DNA of 39,813 nt from a virus: positions 1-39,813 of IMG/VR virus record IMGVR_UViG_3300027976_000084; one strand, 5' to 3'. How positions within the stretch are numbered: the stretch's first letter is position 1; each line of letters opens with the position of its first letter. Positions 1 through 9,943 of this stretch are shown one piece after another. The notes below the pieces were generated by a model. It saw only the letters and a list, made by a program, of their open reading frames with translations. It had not been told where the DNA came from and made no database searches. A program made the translations under genes and the position numbers.

Positions 1-1
1 A

Positions 2-91
2 CAAAACTTAATGGGTGGCATAGAGTTTCAAGAGCGTTATGACACGCCCTACTACTGTAGCCCAAGCTCAGAAACTTACTGGAGCATGTAA
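2..91 (+). CDS. 3' end of a truncated hypothetical protein
   Basis: An open frame enters from the left edge and ends at TAA 89-91, giving 29 residues that end in SSETYWSM. No start codon is visible because the gene begins outside the window. The frame is plausible because it runs with the downstream genes and stops just before the promoter at 117. The family cannot be recognised from this piece. Confidence 0.4.
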   Translation, partial: QNLMGGIEFQERYDTPYYCSPSSETYWSM

Positions 92-116
92 TACCCAAGT
101 ACTACAAACTTTTTGG

Positions 117-145
117 TTGACGATAATTACCAAATTTGCTATAAT
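117..145 (+). promoter_or_regulatory. Sigma70-type promoter, TTGACG-N17-TATAAT
   Basis: TTGACG (117-122) and TATAAT (140-145) are separated by exactly 17 bp. The downstream sequence is almost identical to the promoter at 31440-31468, sharing a 26-nt block over the -10 and start region. An 8-bp inverted repeat, TTTGCTAT (135-142) and ATAGCAAA (152-159), spans the -10 box and the expected start point. It should drive the small ORFs from 178 onward. Confidence 0.85.
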
Positions 146-177
146 ATACACATAGCAAAGCAAAACAGGAGTTCTAG

Positions 178-528
178 ATGGCATACGTATCCCAGGAAAT
201 GAAGGCAAAGTTAGCCCCTACTATCAAAGCAGTGCTGAAAAAGTACAAGATGAAAGGCAGCATCAGTGTTCGCAATCATATGAGTTTGGTTGTGACTGTC
301 AAAGAAGGCGTCATCGACTTTGGCAAGGATTGCATTGATGTTAACCCTTACTGGATTCATGACCACTACGAAGGCAATGCCAAGGCGTTCCTGACAGAGT
401 TGTTGGATGCAATGAAAGGTCCTGACTTCTTTGACGAAAGTGATGCAATGACAGACTACTTCCACCGTAGCCATTACCAGGACATCTGTATTGGCAAATG
501 GAACAACCCCTACGCATTAGTGAAATAA
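178..528 (+). CDS. Hypothetical phage protein (116 aa)
   Basis: First gene behind the promoter at 117, with an AGGAG ribosome binding site at 167-171, 6 nt before the ATG. The product is soluble, mixed charge, with an acidic and aromatic C-terminal half (motifs such as DVNPYWIHDHYEG) and no signal peptide or membrane segment. I do not recognise the family. Position behind a strong promoter in a run of short genes suggests an early host-takeover or accessory protein; that is inference only. Confidence 0.75.
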   Translation: MAYVSQEMKAKLAPTIKAVLKKYKMKGSISVRNHMSLVVTVKEGVIDFGKDCIDVNPYWIHDHYEGNAKAFLTELLDAMKGPDFFDESDAMTDYFHRSHYQDICIGKWNNPYALVK

Positions 529-538
529 GGAAACAATA

Positions 539-757
539 ATGGGACATCGAGTTATTGCAGACAAGAGCCAAATGGACATGATGCGAGTCAAGTACGGAGC
601 CCGCAAAGGACTCGAAGGCCCTTTTAACTTCAGCGGTCGAGTGTTGTATTATGATCCAACAGAAGGTGCCTATTACGATCCTACCACGGACTGGTTTGTT
701 GAGAGAGAGGAAATGGACATGATCCACGCTCGCTTGTTAGCAGTCCTTTCAGCTTGA
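539..757 (+). CDS. Hypothetical phage protein (72 aa)
   Basis: Starts 10 nt after the preceding stop with an AAGGAAA ribosome binding site. The protein is small and Tyr/Asp rich (VLYYDPTEGAYYDPTTDWF) and carries a repeated YYDPT motif at about residues 38-49. No membrane segment or recognised domain. Cotranscribed with its neighbours from the promoter at 117. Confidence 0.7.
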   Translation: MGHRVIADKSQMDMMRVKYGARKGLEGPFNFSGRVLYYDPTEGAYYDPTTDWFVEREEMDMIHARLLAVLSA

Positions 758-772
758 TATCAGGAGACCAAT

Positions 773-1063
773 ATGAACATACAACAAATCAACAGCACAA
801 TTATTTCTGGGCAACTTTCCAACAGTGATTTAGAAAGCATTGTGTCAGCGATCAAGTTTGCTCGCACTCAACTTACTCGGCAAAAAGCCGGCACATTGGT
901 GATTGGTACTCACGTCAAGTTTACTAGCAGTCGTAGCGGCTCCGCAGTATACGGTGTTGTGGACAAAGTGAACCGCAAATATATTCATGTTCGCGAAACC
1001 AATATGGGTCGATTGACTGCTGGTGTGTGGCGTGTACCTGCCAACATGCTGGAAGCGGCCTAA
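773..1063 (+). CDS. Hypothetical protein with an SH3-like beta segment (96 aa)
   Basis: Good AGGAG site before the ATG. Residues about 40-96 (GTLVIGTHVKFTSSRSGSAV, then VYGVVDKVNRKYIHVRE) look like a small beta-barrel of the KOW or SH3 kind, with a helical N-terminal stretch of about 35 residues. This type of short protein recurs in large phages of aquatic proteobacteria. Function unknown; nucleic acid binding is only a guess. Confidence 0.7.
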   Translation: MNIQQINSTIISGQLSNSDLESIVSAIKFARTQLTRQKAGTLVIGTHVKFTSSRSGSAVYGVVDKVNRKYIHVRETNMGRLTAGVWRVPANMLEAA

Positions 1064-1234
1064 ATGAAAAAAGAATGGAAGCTGGAACTCAGCAAAGCAG
1101 AACAAATGAAGTTTATTGCTGGCGTGAGAAAACTCCAAGAAGAAATGATCGAGCTGTTGGTTTCAAGTGAAGAACACAACGGCTTTCCTAAAGCAACCAA
1201 ATTGATTGAACATATTCAGCAACTGGGAAAATAG
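1064..1234 (+). CDS. Small charged hypothetical protein (56 aa)
   Basis: ATG 1064 directly abuts the upstream stop TAA (1061-1063) and the frame closes at TAG 1232-1234. The product is helical and charged (MKKEWKLELSKAEQMKFIAG at the start). It fits between its neighbours without leaving a gap, which is the main support. No homology recognised. Confidence 0.6.
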   Translation: MKKEWKLELSKAEQMKFIAGVRKLQEEMIELLVSSEEHNGFPKATKLIEHIQQLGK

Positions 1235-1235
1235 T

Positions 1236-1403
1236 ATGACAAAAGATACAGCGTTCCGTATATGGCTAATGAAAATTTGGACAGACAATCGAGACGAACG
1301 TCAGGAGTTCAAAGAACCAGTTATTGCACTAGACGAATACGTCAACCGATACAAATACTGGCTCAAACGAGAATTCCGATACCAACAGCGCATTAGTAAA
1401 TAG
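1236..1403 (+). CDS. Small basic hypothetical protein (55 aa)
   Basis: ATG 1236 follows the previous TAG by one nucleotide. A longer frame could begin at TTG 1206, but that would overlap the upstream gene and lacks a better ribosome site, so the ATG is preferred. The product is Trp/Arg/Tyr rich and basic at its C-terminus (YKYWLKREFRYQQRISK). Function unknown; it leads directly into the ligase gene. Confidence 0.6.
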   Translation: MTKDTAFRIWLMKIWTDNRDERQEFKEPVIALDEYVNRYKYWLKREFRYQQRISK

Positions 1404-1404
1404 T

Positions 1405-2775
1405 ATGAACACAATAGATTTCAGCACAGACAAATTCAAAGGGATCAAGTTGGCAGCAGATTGGATTCGTGATCTTGAATCAAGCGACAGCAGGCTGCAC
1501 AAAGAGTCTGTGGTTGAAAAAGCCTACATGGCTTCTCAACTCGGCAGTGCCAGCGCCCAGTGTTTTTTGTTCAACTGCTATCAAGCATACAATCCTTACT
1601 ATGTTTTTGGTGTCAAGCAAGTGCCAGAAACAGACGGACTTGAGTTTCGAGCTAACCCTTGGCCCAAGTTTTGGGCACTGTGCGAAGCACTTCGTACTCG
1701 TAGTATATCGGGACATGCCGCACGGGACCGTATACTTGAAGTTGCCAACGAGTTTGACAGTGAAGAATGGAACAACCTTTGCCGTCGTGTGTTGATCAAA
1801 GACTTGCGATGTGGCATCAGTGAAAAAACCTTGAACAAAGTACTGGGCAAAACAGAATGGAAAATCCCTGTGTTTGCTTGTCAGCTTGCTACCGACAGCG
1901 AAAAGCATGTGGGCAAACTCAAGGGCCCTATGCGTATCGAAAAGAAACTTGATGGTGTCCGAGTGTTGGCAATCGTGTCACCTGGCGGCGCTGTGCTGTA
2001 TAGTCGCAATGGCAAAGAGTTCAACAACTTTCCCGAAATAGCAGACGCAATATACAAAGCTCGCAGTCTCTTTATGTTTCATTCAAATAAATCTTTTGTG
2101 TTGGATGGCGAGATCATGGGCGAAAGTTTTCAAGCACTGATGAAGCAAGCACAACGTAAAAGCGATGTCAAAACAAAAGACATGGTGTATAATATTTTTG
2201 ATATTGTACCATTGGATGACTTTGAGCGCGGCCACTGGAATAAACCGTTAAATAAACGCATTGAGCTGTTGGCGTTGGCCAGTGAAAAACTAATAGGAAT
2301 TCCAAATTTAAAAATTACCTCAGGCATTGAAGTTGATCTAGACACAGCCGAAGGGCACGATACAATGCGCCGATATGCCAATGATGCTGTGGCTGAAGGT
2401 TTTGAAGGCATTATGATCAAAGCAATGCCTGCACCTTATGAATGCAAGCGTAGCAGTTTTTGGATGAAATGGAAACCAGTTATCACAGTAGATTTAACTA
2501 TTGTTGGTTTTGAAGAAGGAACTGGTCGCAATGCAGGGCGGTTGGGTGCTATAATATGTGAAGGAGAAGACGATGGACGTAAAATACGTGTTAATGTTGG
2601 CAGCGGTTTGTCTGATAGCAATCGCGATGAGTATTGGGTCAACCGGGATAGCCTATCTGGTAACTTGGTCGAAGTTGAAGCTGATGCAGTTACTCAAAAT
2701 CAAGACGGATCATACAGTTTGAGATTCCCGAGATTTGTTCGCTTTAGAAGTTTTGAAGCGGGAGAAAAGATATGA
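1405..2775 (+). CDS. ATP-dependent DNA ligase
   Basis: Seals nicks in duplex DNA through an enzyme-AMP intermediate, for phage replication and repair. At 456 aa it is close to T4 gp30 (487 aa). The nucleotidyltransferase core is clear: motif I K181-L-D-G-V-R186 with K181 as the adenylated lysine, motif III DGEI at 234-237, motif IIIa YNIFDI at about 262-267, motif IV EGFEGIMIK at 331-339 and motif V WMKWK at 353-357. The C-terminal 95 residues form the OB-fold domain. Residues 1-170 are a helical N-terminal region as in viral ligases. The ATG follows the upstream TAG by one nucleotide, and its stop overlaps the next gene by ATGA. Confidence 0.95.
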   Translation: MNTIDFSTDKFKGIKLAADWIRDLESSDSRLHKESVVEKAYMASQLGSASAQCFLFNCYQAYNPYYVFGVKQVPETDGLEFRANPWPKFWALCEALRTRSISGHAARDRILEVANEFDSEEWNNLCRRVLIKDLRCGISEKTLNKVLGKTEWKIPVFACQLATDSEKHVGKLKGPMRIEKKLDGVRVLAIVSPGGAVLYSRNGKEFNNFPEIADAIYKARSLFMFHSNKSFVLDGEIMGESFQALMKQAQRKSDVKTKDMVYNIFDIVPLDDFERGHWNKPLNKRIELLALASEKLIGIPNLKITSGIEVDLDTAEGHDTMRRYANDAVAEGFEGIMIKAMPAPYECKRSSFWMKWKPVITVDLTIVGFEEGTGRNAGRLGAIICEGEDDGRKIRVNVGSGLSDSNRDEYWVNRDSLSGNLVEVEADAVTQNQDGSYSLRFPRFVRFRSFEAGEKI

Positions 2776-3479
2776 TTATTATTGCAGGTGATAGTTGGGG
2801 AGTTGGTGAGTGGTCACTTGACTATATTAATACACACACCGGACTACAACAATACTTAGAAGACGATGGACACACAGTACTTAATGTAAGTGTTGGTGGT
2901 TCTTCGTTGTTCGGTGCCTGCAATGCATTAAGTTGTTGTTTGTATATCTTAAAAGCACTTAAATTAGATCATAACATTACCAATGTGTTTTTATTTCAAA
3001 CAGAATGGCATAGAGAAGCAAATCTAGACATTACAAAAGATACAGAATTCAATATCGAATACATACATCGTTCACTGTCATGGCATTACAATAGATTTTC
3101 CGAAATCGCTCAAAAATACAATATAACTATTGGATTAATCGGCGGAGCCGGTGATGTAATTTGGCTTGATAGATTTGCTAACGAATACCCAGGACTTTAT
3201 ATAGCTTGTCAAAGTATGATCAATTTGTGTATAAATGATAATCATAGAATAGCTAACCCGTTGTATAGTCTGATCTATCCAGCAAAATTGATAGAAACGC
3301 TCAATAATATAAGTTTAAAAAATAAACAATTTTTGATAGATCAAATGGAATTAACTCAAAATCGCAGAAAAGAAATGAAACAGTTGCTTTACTATTTTGG
3401 TCCAGATTCTATCCATGCTAATCGTAACGGACACAAAAAATTATATAATTTTTTGAAAGAGCAACAAATTTTAACATGA
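2772..3479 (+). CDS. SGNH/GDSL-like hydrolase (putative)
   Basis: The N-terminus carries a block I GDS motif (G6-D7-S8, in IIIAGDSWGVGE), a glycine-rich block II segment (NVSVGGSS, about 38-45) and a C-terminal block V D212-S-I-H215, which together match the SGNH hydrolase layout with Ser, Asp and His in the expected order. Such enzymes remove acyl groups from glycans or lipids, but the substrate here is unknown. No signal peptide. It overlaps the ligase stop by ATGA, so translation is coupled. The gene is markedly more A+T rich than the ligase, suggesting a separate origin. Confidence 0.7.
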   Translation: MIIIAGDSWGVGEWSLDYINTHTGLQQYLEDDGHTVLNVSVGGSSLFGACNALSCCLYILKALKLDHNITNVFLFQTEWHREANLDITKDTEFNIEYIHRSLSWHYNRFSEIAQKYNITIGLIGGAGDVIWLDRFANEYPGLYIACQSMINLCINDNHRIANPLYSLIYPAKLIETLNNISLKNKQFLIDQMELTQNRRKEMKQLLYYFGPDSIHANRNGHKKLYNFLKEQQILT

Positions 3480-3937
3480 TAAAAAGCGTAAGGACAGATT
3501 ACTATTTGAATTTTATCAAGGACGACCCCGTTCGTCCTCACTTGCCTACCTTTTGGCGTGTTGAACCCAATCGAGAAGTGTATGTTATTGAGGACGACAC
3601 CACAAACGATTTAAACGCAATGATATGCGTGGCCTACTGTGATCAAGTGCCAGTAGACGAAGGAGAATTAGAAAAGTTCTCCACTCCAGCTGAAGAAAAC
3701 GCACCCGAAGGGCACATCGCAGTGTTTTACACTGTGTGGAGTTACAAGCCCGGGGCAGGACGAGACCTTGTGTTGGGTGTTGCTGACTTGATCAGACGTA
3801 CCAAACCACATGTGACACGATTTGTTACATTAAGCCCAATGACTGATATGGCTCGCCGATTCCATCTTAGAAACGGCGCTTCGGTATTGCAAGTCAATTC
3901 TACATCGGTCAATTACGAATACCGGTTCGAAGATTAA
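3476..3937 (+). CDS. GNAT-like acetyltransferase fold protein (putative)
   Basis: 153 aa, overlapping the upstream stop by ATGA. The segment IAVFYTVWSYKPGAGRDLVL resembles the beta4-alpha3 acetyl-CoA binding motif of GNAT enzymes (hydrophobic strand, then an R/Q-x-x-G-x-G/A loop), and the later MARRFHLRNGA stretch matches the usual Y/F-x-x-x-G-F motif. Substrate unknown. An alternative is a structural GNAT-like domain without activity. Moderately confident in the fold, not in the reaction. Confidence 0.5.
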   Translation: MIKSVRTDYYLNFIKDDPVRPHLPTFWRVEPNREVYVIEDDTTNDLNAMICVAYCDQVPVDEGELEKFSTPAEENAPEGHIAVFYTVWSYKPGAGRDLVLGVADLIRRTKPHVTRFVTLSPMTDMARRFHLRNGASVLQVNSTSVNYEYRFED

Positions 3938-3946
3938 CTACTAACT

Positions 3947-3975
3947 TTGGCACAGTTATTACCGATAAATATTAT
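3947..3975 (+). promoter_or_regulatory. Possible promoter TTGGCA-N17-TATTAT
   Basis: TTGGCA (3947-3952) and TATTAT (3970-3975) have a 17-bp spacer. The -10 ends only 3 nt before ATG 3979, and no Shine-Dalgarno is visible, so transcripts would begin at or just inside the start codon. An overlapping GATAAATA (3964-3971) resembles the late promoter box of T4-like phages. Weak evidence. Confidence 0.35.
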
Positions 3976-3978
3976 ATT

Positions 3979-6117
3979 ATGTTCTTAAGTTTACTCACAT
4001 TATTTGTGGCATTGAGCCTATCGGTTATTGCGGCATATTATTCAATTGCAGGACTTGCTGCCATATTTGCTGCTGCAGTGATGCCTATTATCATTATGGG
4101 TTCGGTATTAGAAGCTGCAAAAATTGTGGCCACATTGTGGTTGCACGAGTATTGGGATCAGTGCCGTGCATTGATGAAAATCTATTTGGTGCCGGCTGTG
4201 ATAATGTTGATGTTGATCACATCAATGGGCATTTTTGGTTTCTTGTCAAAAGCGCACATACAACAGACCAGTGCCGGAGAGGAAAGTGTCGCACAAGTAC
4301 AACGGCTGACCACTGAAATTGACAGACAGCAAGATGTGGTCAAACGTGCAGAAGAAAAGATTCTCCAATTACAAACCAGTGGCACAGGCAGCGATGCCAA
4401 TGTGCAAGCACAAATTGACAAAGAACAACAACGCATTGACAATGCTTATGCTCGTATACAACCTGCTATTGATGAGCAGAATAAAATCATTGGCAGTCAA
4501 GCAACTCTATTTCAAAACGAACTAAGCAACATTGACACTGCCCTTGCACAGTTGCAGAGCTATATTGACGCTGGCGGCAGAGACAACATTAAAAAAGCAC
4601 AGGCAATGGTGGGCGCAACAGCAGACGGTGGCTTTGGTCCCAATACTGCTGCCAAGTTCAAAGCATGGCAGACTGAGCAACAGTCGAAACGCCAAGCACT
4701 GTTGACAAAAATTCAGCAAGCAACCAACAATCCGCAAGCTCGTGCCGCTGCCAAAGAGATCACACGTATACGCACCACAGTAGAAATACAAATTGCAGAG
4801 TCCAACAAACTGATCAATCGTTTGAGAGCAAACATCGGCAAGGTAGACAAGACTGCTGATATTGATGCACAAGTAGATGAGCAGAACATTCGTATTAAAA
4901 CTGCTAACAACAGTATTGATAAACTTACAGAAGAAAAATACACGTTAGAAATCAAATATAGAAAACTAGAAGCCGAAGTTGGACCAATCAAGTACATTGC
5001 TGAGTTTATCTATGGTGAACAAGCAGACAAGAACATGCTTGAAAAAGCAGTTACATGGGTAATCATACTTATAATATTTGTGTTTGATCCATTGGCTATT
5101 ATGATGTTGCTAGCCGCTACAGAAAGTTTAAAATGGGCACGTGAAAAGAAAACATCATTGCTAAATCTAATGGCTCCCAGGGTTGATCCAACAATCACAT
5201 CTGTTTATGTAGACGAGCCGCCTAATTTTGACGACGAGGTTGATGACATGATCAACTGCTATAAGTGCGGCACAGAACTTATTAATGCACCTGGCATTGG
5301 TCCGTTTTGTCCCAACAAGGAATGCGATGTAGCAGACGGTCCTTTTATAAACAAAAGCGAAGCGCCGCATCACCCAGACACACATCCTTACCTGAAGGCA
5401 GGATTTGGCGGTGGCCTCAACGATATAAAACCAATGGTTGCACCAGTACCTGAATACGAACAAGACGATGGGCCGCTGACTGAAGAACAGATTGAACAAA
5501 TCAAACACACTGTCGAAGAGCTCAAAGAAGTAAAAAAAACGGCTGAAATTATAGAAGAGGAACAACATGTTGAAGAAATTGTTAACACTGGGATTACCAA
5601 ACCTGACGAAGTCGTACCAAAAGTACCGCAAACTATCACCGTTGTCCAAGATGAAGTGGCTGACGACGATGATGACATGCACGGCATGGATGCTAACGAA
5701 AAAGAAGCTGCCAGACGGTGGAAAACAGCGTACCCAGACCGCACATTAAAGTTCTACCGTCGTTTAGTAGAAACTGGCAAAGCAACAGAGTTGCCATGGA
5801 TGGCTGCGCAATATTATTATAAACTGACTCCGGACTCTGAGCTAGGAAACGAAACACAATCAGGGTTTGGCATTGCATTTCCGTTGAACCCCGGCAAAGG
5901 CGATAGCTTTTTGCGAGTAGACCGTTTGCCAAGTGTGCTATACAAGTTTAACGGAACAAGTTGGATTGAAGTAGATAAAGCATTGAATGATCGTTACGCA
6001 CATGACGAAGCATACATAGATCATCTAATTGCCAAAATAGATTCGGGCGAATACGATCCTGATTTGATAAGTGATGCAGAGCGAGATCAAATAGAACAAC
6101 GCCTAACAGGAAACTAA
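3979..6117 (+). CDS. Large membrane coiled-coil protein with peptidoglycan-binding-like segment and zinc ribbon
   Basis: 712 aa. Three hydrophobic segments fill residues about 3-90, then a long coiled coil (about 100-335), then another membrane segment (about 359-380) and a long acidic cytoplasmic tail. Inside the coil, residues 205-235 (MVGATADGGFGPNTAAKF) look like a PG_binding_1 repeat. Cys427, Cys430, Cys444 and Cys449 form a CxxC-x13-CxxxxC zinc-ribbon-like knuckle. The last 140 residues are a compact unknown domain. The architecture suggests an inner-membrane protein with a large periplasmic coiled-coil loop; superinfection exclusion or lysis control are possible roles. Ends 1 nt before clpX. 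Confidence 0.75.
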   Translation: MFLSLLTLFVALSLSVIAAYYSIAGLAAIFAAAVMPIIIMGSVLEAAKIVATLWLHEYWDQCRALMKIYLVPAVIMLMLITSMGIFGFLSKAHIQQTSAGEESVAQVQRLTTEIDRQQDVVKRAEEKILQLQTSGTGSDANVQAQIDKEQQRIDNAYARIQPAIDEQNKIIGSQATLFQNELSNIDTALAQLQSYIDAGGRDNIKKAQAMVGATADGGFGPNTAAKFKAWQTEQQSKRQALLTKIQQATNNPQARAAAKEITRIRTTVEIQIAESNKLINRLRANIGKVDKTADIDAQVDEQNIRIKTANNSIDKLTEEKYTLEIKYRKLEAEVGPIKYIAEFIYGEQADKNMLEKAVTWVIILIIFVFDPLAIMMLLAATESLKWAREKKTSLLNLMAPRVDPTITSVYVDEPPNFDDEVDDMINCYKCGTELINAPGIGPFCPNKECDVADGPFINKSEAPHHPDTHPYLKAGFGGGLNDIKPMVAPVPEYEQDDGPLTEEQIEQIKHTVEELKEVKKTAEIIEEEQHVEEIVNTGITKPDEVVPKVPQTITVVQDEVADDDDDMHGMDANEKEAARRWKTAYPDRTLKFYRRLVETGKATELPWMAAQYYYKLTPDSELGNETQSGFGIAFPLNPGKGDSFLRVDRLPSVLYKFNGTSWIEVDKALNDRYAHDEAYIDHLIAKIDSGEYDPDLISDAERDQIEQRLTGN

Positions 6118-6118
6118 A

Positions 6119-7324
6119 ATGATCAGTAAAACAACTCCTACAAATTGTAATTTTTGCGACAAGCATAAAGATCAAGTAATCAAACTGATTGTAGGACACC
6201 ACGTAGGCATATGCAACGAATGTGTTGAATTTTGCCATGATTTGCTTGCAAAAGAACCTGCATCCAAAAAAGTTTCAAGCAAGTCACTGTTGGATCCGCG
6301 AGAAATACACAAACATCTTGACCAATACGTAATAGGACAAGACACTGCAAAAATGGTGTTGAGTGTTGCTATTGCAAATCATTATAAACGCATTGCTAAC
6401 CAAGATGCCGATAACGAAATACAAAAAGCAAACATTCTGATAACAGGGCCAACCGGCACAGGCAAAACACTGATGGCTCGCACAGTGGCCAAGTACTTGG
6501 ATGTTCCGTTTGTTATTGCAGACGCCACTACATTGACCGAGTCAGGCTATGTTGGCGACGATGTTGACAGTGTAATACAGCGATTGTATCAAGCAAGCGG
6601 AAACGATGCAGAGCGTACACAACGCGGTATTGTTTTCTTGGATGAAGTAGATAAAATAAGTCGCAAAAGCGAAAGCTCCACAGTGTCTCGAGACGTGTCT
6701 GGCGAAGGTGTCCAGCAAGCATTGCTCAAACTGATCGAAGGCACCAAATGCAAAATAGCTTACCAGAATGGACGCAAGGCCGCCAACGGCGAAACATTTG
6801 AAATTGACACTTCAAACATATTGTTCATTGTGGGTGGCGCATTTGTTGGACTAGATAAAATCATCAAGAGCCGAACGCAAGGAACCACCATTGGTTTTGG
6901 ACGTGCAGTGGAAGTGCCAAAAGATGCAATTTCCGAAACAATTACACCAGAGGACCTAGTACGCTACGGCATGATACCAGAGTTTGTGGGCAGATTTCCC
7001 AGCATTGTGCAATTGGAAGAATTGACCAAGCTGCAACTTGTTACTATTCTTACCGAAGCAAAGAACAATTTGGTTGGCCAGTACAGATGGTTGTTTGACC
7101 AAGATGGTGTAGGGCTGGACTTTGATACGGACAGTTTAGATTTGATCGCAGAACGAACTATTAGTAAAAAAACTGGTGCTAGAGGATTGCATACAGAACT
7201 TGAGCGTGTGTTGTTGCCGCACATGTACAATCTACAAGATTACAAATCACGCAATATTTTAAAAATTGCCATCGACAAAACACAAGTGGTCAATCCACTT
7301 AAATTAGCACAACAAAATTCTTAA
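6119..7324 (+). CDS. clpX: ClpX, AAA+ unfoldase subunit of the Clp protease
   Basis: 401 aa against 424 in E. coli; recognises tagged proteins, unfolds them with ATP and feeds them to ClpP. The N-terminal zinc-binding domain has Cys10, Cys13, Cys32 and Cys35. Walker A is GPTGTGKT (110-117), the pore-1 loop is GYVG (143-146), Walker B is IVFLDEVD (171-178), and the sensor-2 region is GARGL (353-357). The ClpP-docking IGF tripeptide is kept at 258-260. The RKH pore loop of bacterial ClpX reads RKA here (219-221). It starts 1 nt after the membrane protein gene and lies upstream of the groES promoter. The phage also encodes ClpP, so a phage ClpXP is feasible. Confidence 0.97.
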   Translation: MISKTTPTNCNFCDKHKDQVIKLIVGHHVGICNECVEFCHDLLAKEPASKKVSSKSLLDPREIHKHLDQYVIGQDTAKMVLSVAIANHYKRIANQDADNEIQKANILITGPTGTGKTLMARTVAKYLDVPFVIADATTLTESGYVGDDVDSVIQRLYQASGNDAERTQRGIVFLDEVDKISRKSESSTVSRDVSGEGVQQALLKLIEGTKCKIAYQNGRKAANGETFEIDTSNILFIVGGAFVGLDKIIKSRTQGTTIGFGRAVEVPKDAISETITPEDLVRYGMIPEFVGRFPSIVQLEELTKLQLVTILTEAKNNLVGQYRWLFDQDGVGLDFDTDSLDLIAERTISKKTGARGLHTELERVLLPHMYNLQDYKSRNILKIAIDKTQVVNPLKLAQQNS

Positions 7325-7345
7325 TCTAATTTTCTACCAATTGAG

Positions 7346-7374
7346 TTGACACATCGTTCAGTATGTGTTATAAT
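7346..7374 (+). promoter_or_regulatory. Consensus sigma70 promoter for groES-groEL
   Basis: TTGACA (7346-7351), 17-bp spacer, TATAAT (7369-7374): a full match to the consensus, 29 nt upstream of groES. No CIRCE element (HrcA operator) is visible, so expression is expected to be strong and not repressed by the usual heat-shock repressor. Confidence 0.9.
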
Positions 7375-7403
7375 TTTAATGTACCATTTTTACAAGGAAA
7401 ATT

Positions 7404-7700
7404 ATGAAACTTATCCCTATCCGTGACCGTATTGTAGTACGCTTGCTAGAAGCAGAAACTACAACCGCAGGCGGCCTTATTATCCCAGATAACGCCGCAG
7501 AAAAACCCAGTCAAGCCGAAGTACTAGCAGTAGGCGAAGGCAAACTCAATGATGATGGCACACTGATTCCAATGGTAATCAAACCCGGTGACCGTGTGCT
7601 GTTCAGCAAGGATGCTGTGCAAGAAGTCAAAGTTGATAACGAACAATTTCACATCATGCGCGAAAGTGATGTGATGGCAATTTTAAAACAAGGAGAATAA
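7404..7700 (+). CDS. groES: GroES co-chaperonin
   Basis: 98 aa, full length (E. coli 97). Heptameric lid of the GroEL chamber. The start PIRDRIVVRLLEAET matches the family, the mobile loop that contacts GroEL is present (about 17-32, TTTAGGLIIPD), and the roof and C-terminal strand (ESDVMAILK) are intact. Preceded by AAGGAAA and followed 3 nt later by groEL, the usual bacterial order. T4 uses its own Gp31 in place of GroES; this phage instead brings both halves of the bacterial machine. Confidence 0.97.
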   Translation: MKLIPIRDRIVVRLLEAETTTAGGLIIPDNAAEKPSQAEVLAVGEGKLNDDGTLIPMVIKPGDRVLFSKDAVQEVKVDNEQFHIMRESDVMAILKQGE

Positions 7701-9317
<1,617 letters not shown>

Positions 9318-9319
9318 AA

Positions 9320-9381
9320 AACTGAATACAACAATTCAGTTATAAATATCAATGTGGCGCCGATAGTCGGGCCACATTGAT
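9320..9381 (+). other. Two tandem hairpins between groEL and hsp20
   Basis: Hairpin 1: AACTGAAT (9320-9327) pairs with ATTCAGTT (9334-9341), 6-nt loop. Hairpin 2: ATCAATGTGGC (9348-9358) pairs perfectly with GCCACATTGAT (9371-9381), and inside it CCGA pairs with TCGG around a TAG loop. Neither is followed by a T-run, so they look more like mRNA-processing or stability elements than simple intrinsic terminators. A TATAAATA box (9341-9348), like T4-type late promoters, lies between them. Confidence 0.7.
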
Positions 9382-9412
9382 AAGTCATCTTGCTTAATAA
9401 AGGAGAAAACAA

Positions 9413-9871
9413 ATGACAAAAACTCTCACACTTCGTAGTTTTGATATTCCTGCAATTCACAAATTTGGTATCGGGTTTGATAACATGTTTGATGATCTAA
9501 TGCGCGGATCAGCTCAACAATCCACTTCTAACTATCCACCTTACAATATTGTACAACTCAATGAAGACGAGTACATAATTGCAATGGCAGTGGCCGGATT
9601 TGGGCCAGACAATCTTTCAGTTGTCAAAGAAAAGAAATTCTTAATAGTTGAAGGCACACATGCATTGGCCAAAACTGACGAAGAAACCGTAAGTTACAAT
9701 TATATACACAAAGGCATTAGCGAAAGAACATTCCGCAGGGAATTTCAATTGGCTGACCATGTGGAAATTGTCAATGCTCATCTTGAATTGGGTATTCTGA
9801 ATGTTTATTTAAAACGTGAAATTCCAGAAGAATCTAAGCCAAAGAGTATTGCTATCACTCACACAAAGTAA
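9413..9871 (+). CDS. Hsp20/IbpA-family small heat shock protein
   Basis: 152 aa. Holdase chaperone that binds unfolding proteins. The alpha-crystallin domain spans about residues 41-140: YNIVQLNEDEYIIAMAVAGF at its start and LELGILNVYLKRE at its end (the conserved G-x-L-x-V). The C-terminal SIAI provides the I-x-I type tail that mediates oligomerisation. Closest in style to the IbpA group. Strong AAGGAG site before the ATG. Hsp20 genes are common in T4-like cyanophages; here it sits directly after groES-groEL. Confidence 0.95.
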   Translation: MTKTLTLRSFDIPAIHKFGIGFDNMFDDLMRGSAQQSTSNYPPYNIVQLNEDEYIIAMAVAGFGPDNLSVVKEKKFLIVEGTHALAKTDEETVSYNYIHKGISERTFRREFQLADHVEIVNAHLELGILNVYLKREIPEESKPKSIAITHTK

Positions 9872-9895
9872 TATAACAGTAGCAGTCATAAGTAC

Positions 9896-9924
9896 AATGG
9901 CAACACACTTAGTGTGTTGCCATT
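9896..9924 (+). other. Perfect 13-bp hairpin between hsp20 and clpS
   Basis: AATGGCAACACAC (9896-9908) pairs with GTGTGTTGCCATT (9912-9924) around a TTA loop. Only weakly T-rich sequence follows (TATAAT), so termination may be partial. It is the same style of long, tight hairpin as after groEL and could set relative mRNA levels. Confidence 0.6.
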
Positions 9925-9943
9925 TATAATACAAGGATATACC

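Noticed and set aside
90-110. AAGTACTAC repeat also found near 31400
   Set aside because: Nine shared bases in intergenic or near-terminator DNA are too few to claim a repeat family.
211-727. Minus-strand open frames over the first two genes
   Set aside because: They are shadows of plus-strand genes with good ribosome sites and have no ribosome site or promoter of their own.
7300-7404. CIRCE heat-shock operator before groES
   Set aside because: No TTAGCACTC-N9-GAGTGCTAA is present; only a sigma70 consensus is seen.
9341-9350. A full late promoter for hsp20 at TATAAATA
   Set aside because: The box lies between two hairpins and cannot be told from chance; kept only as a weak finding.
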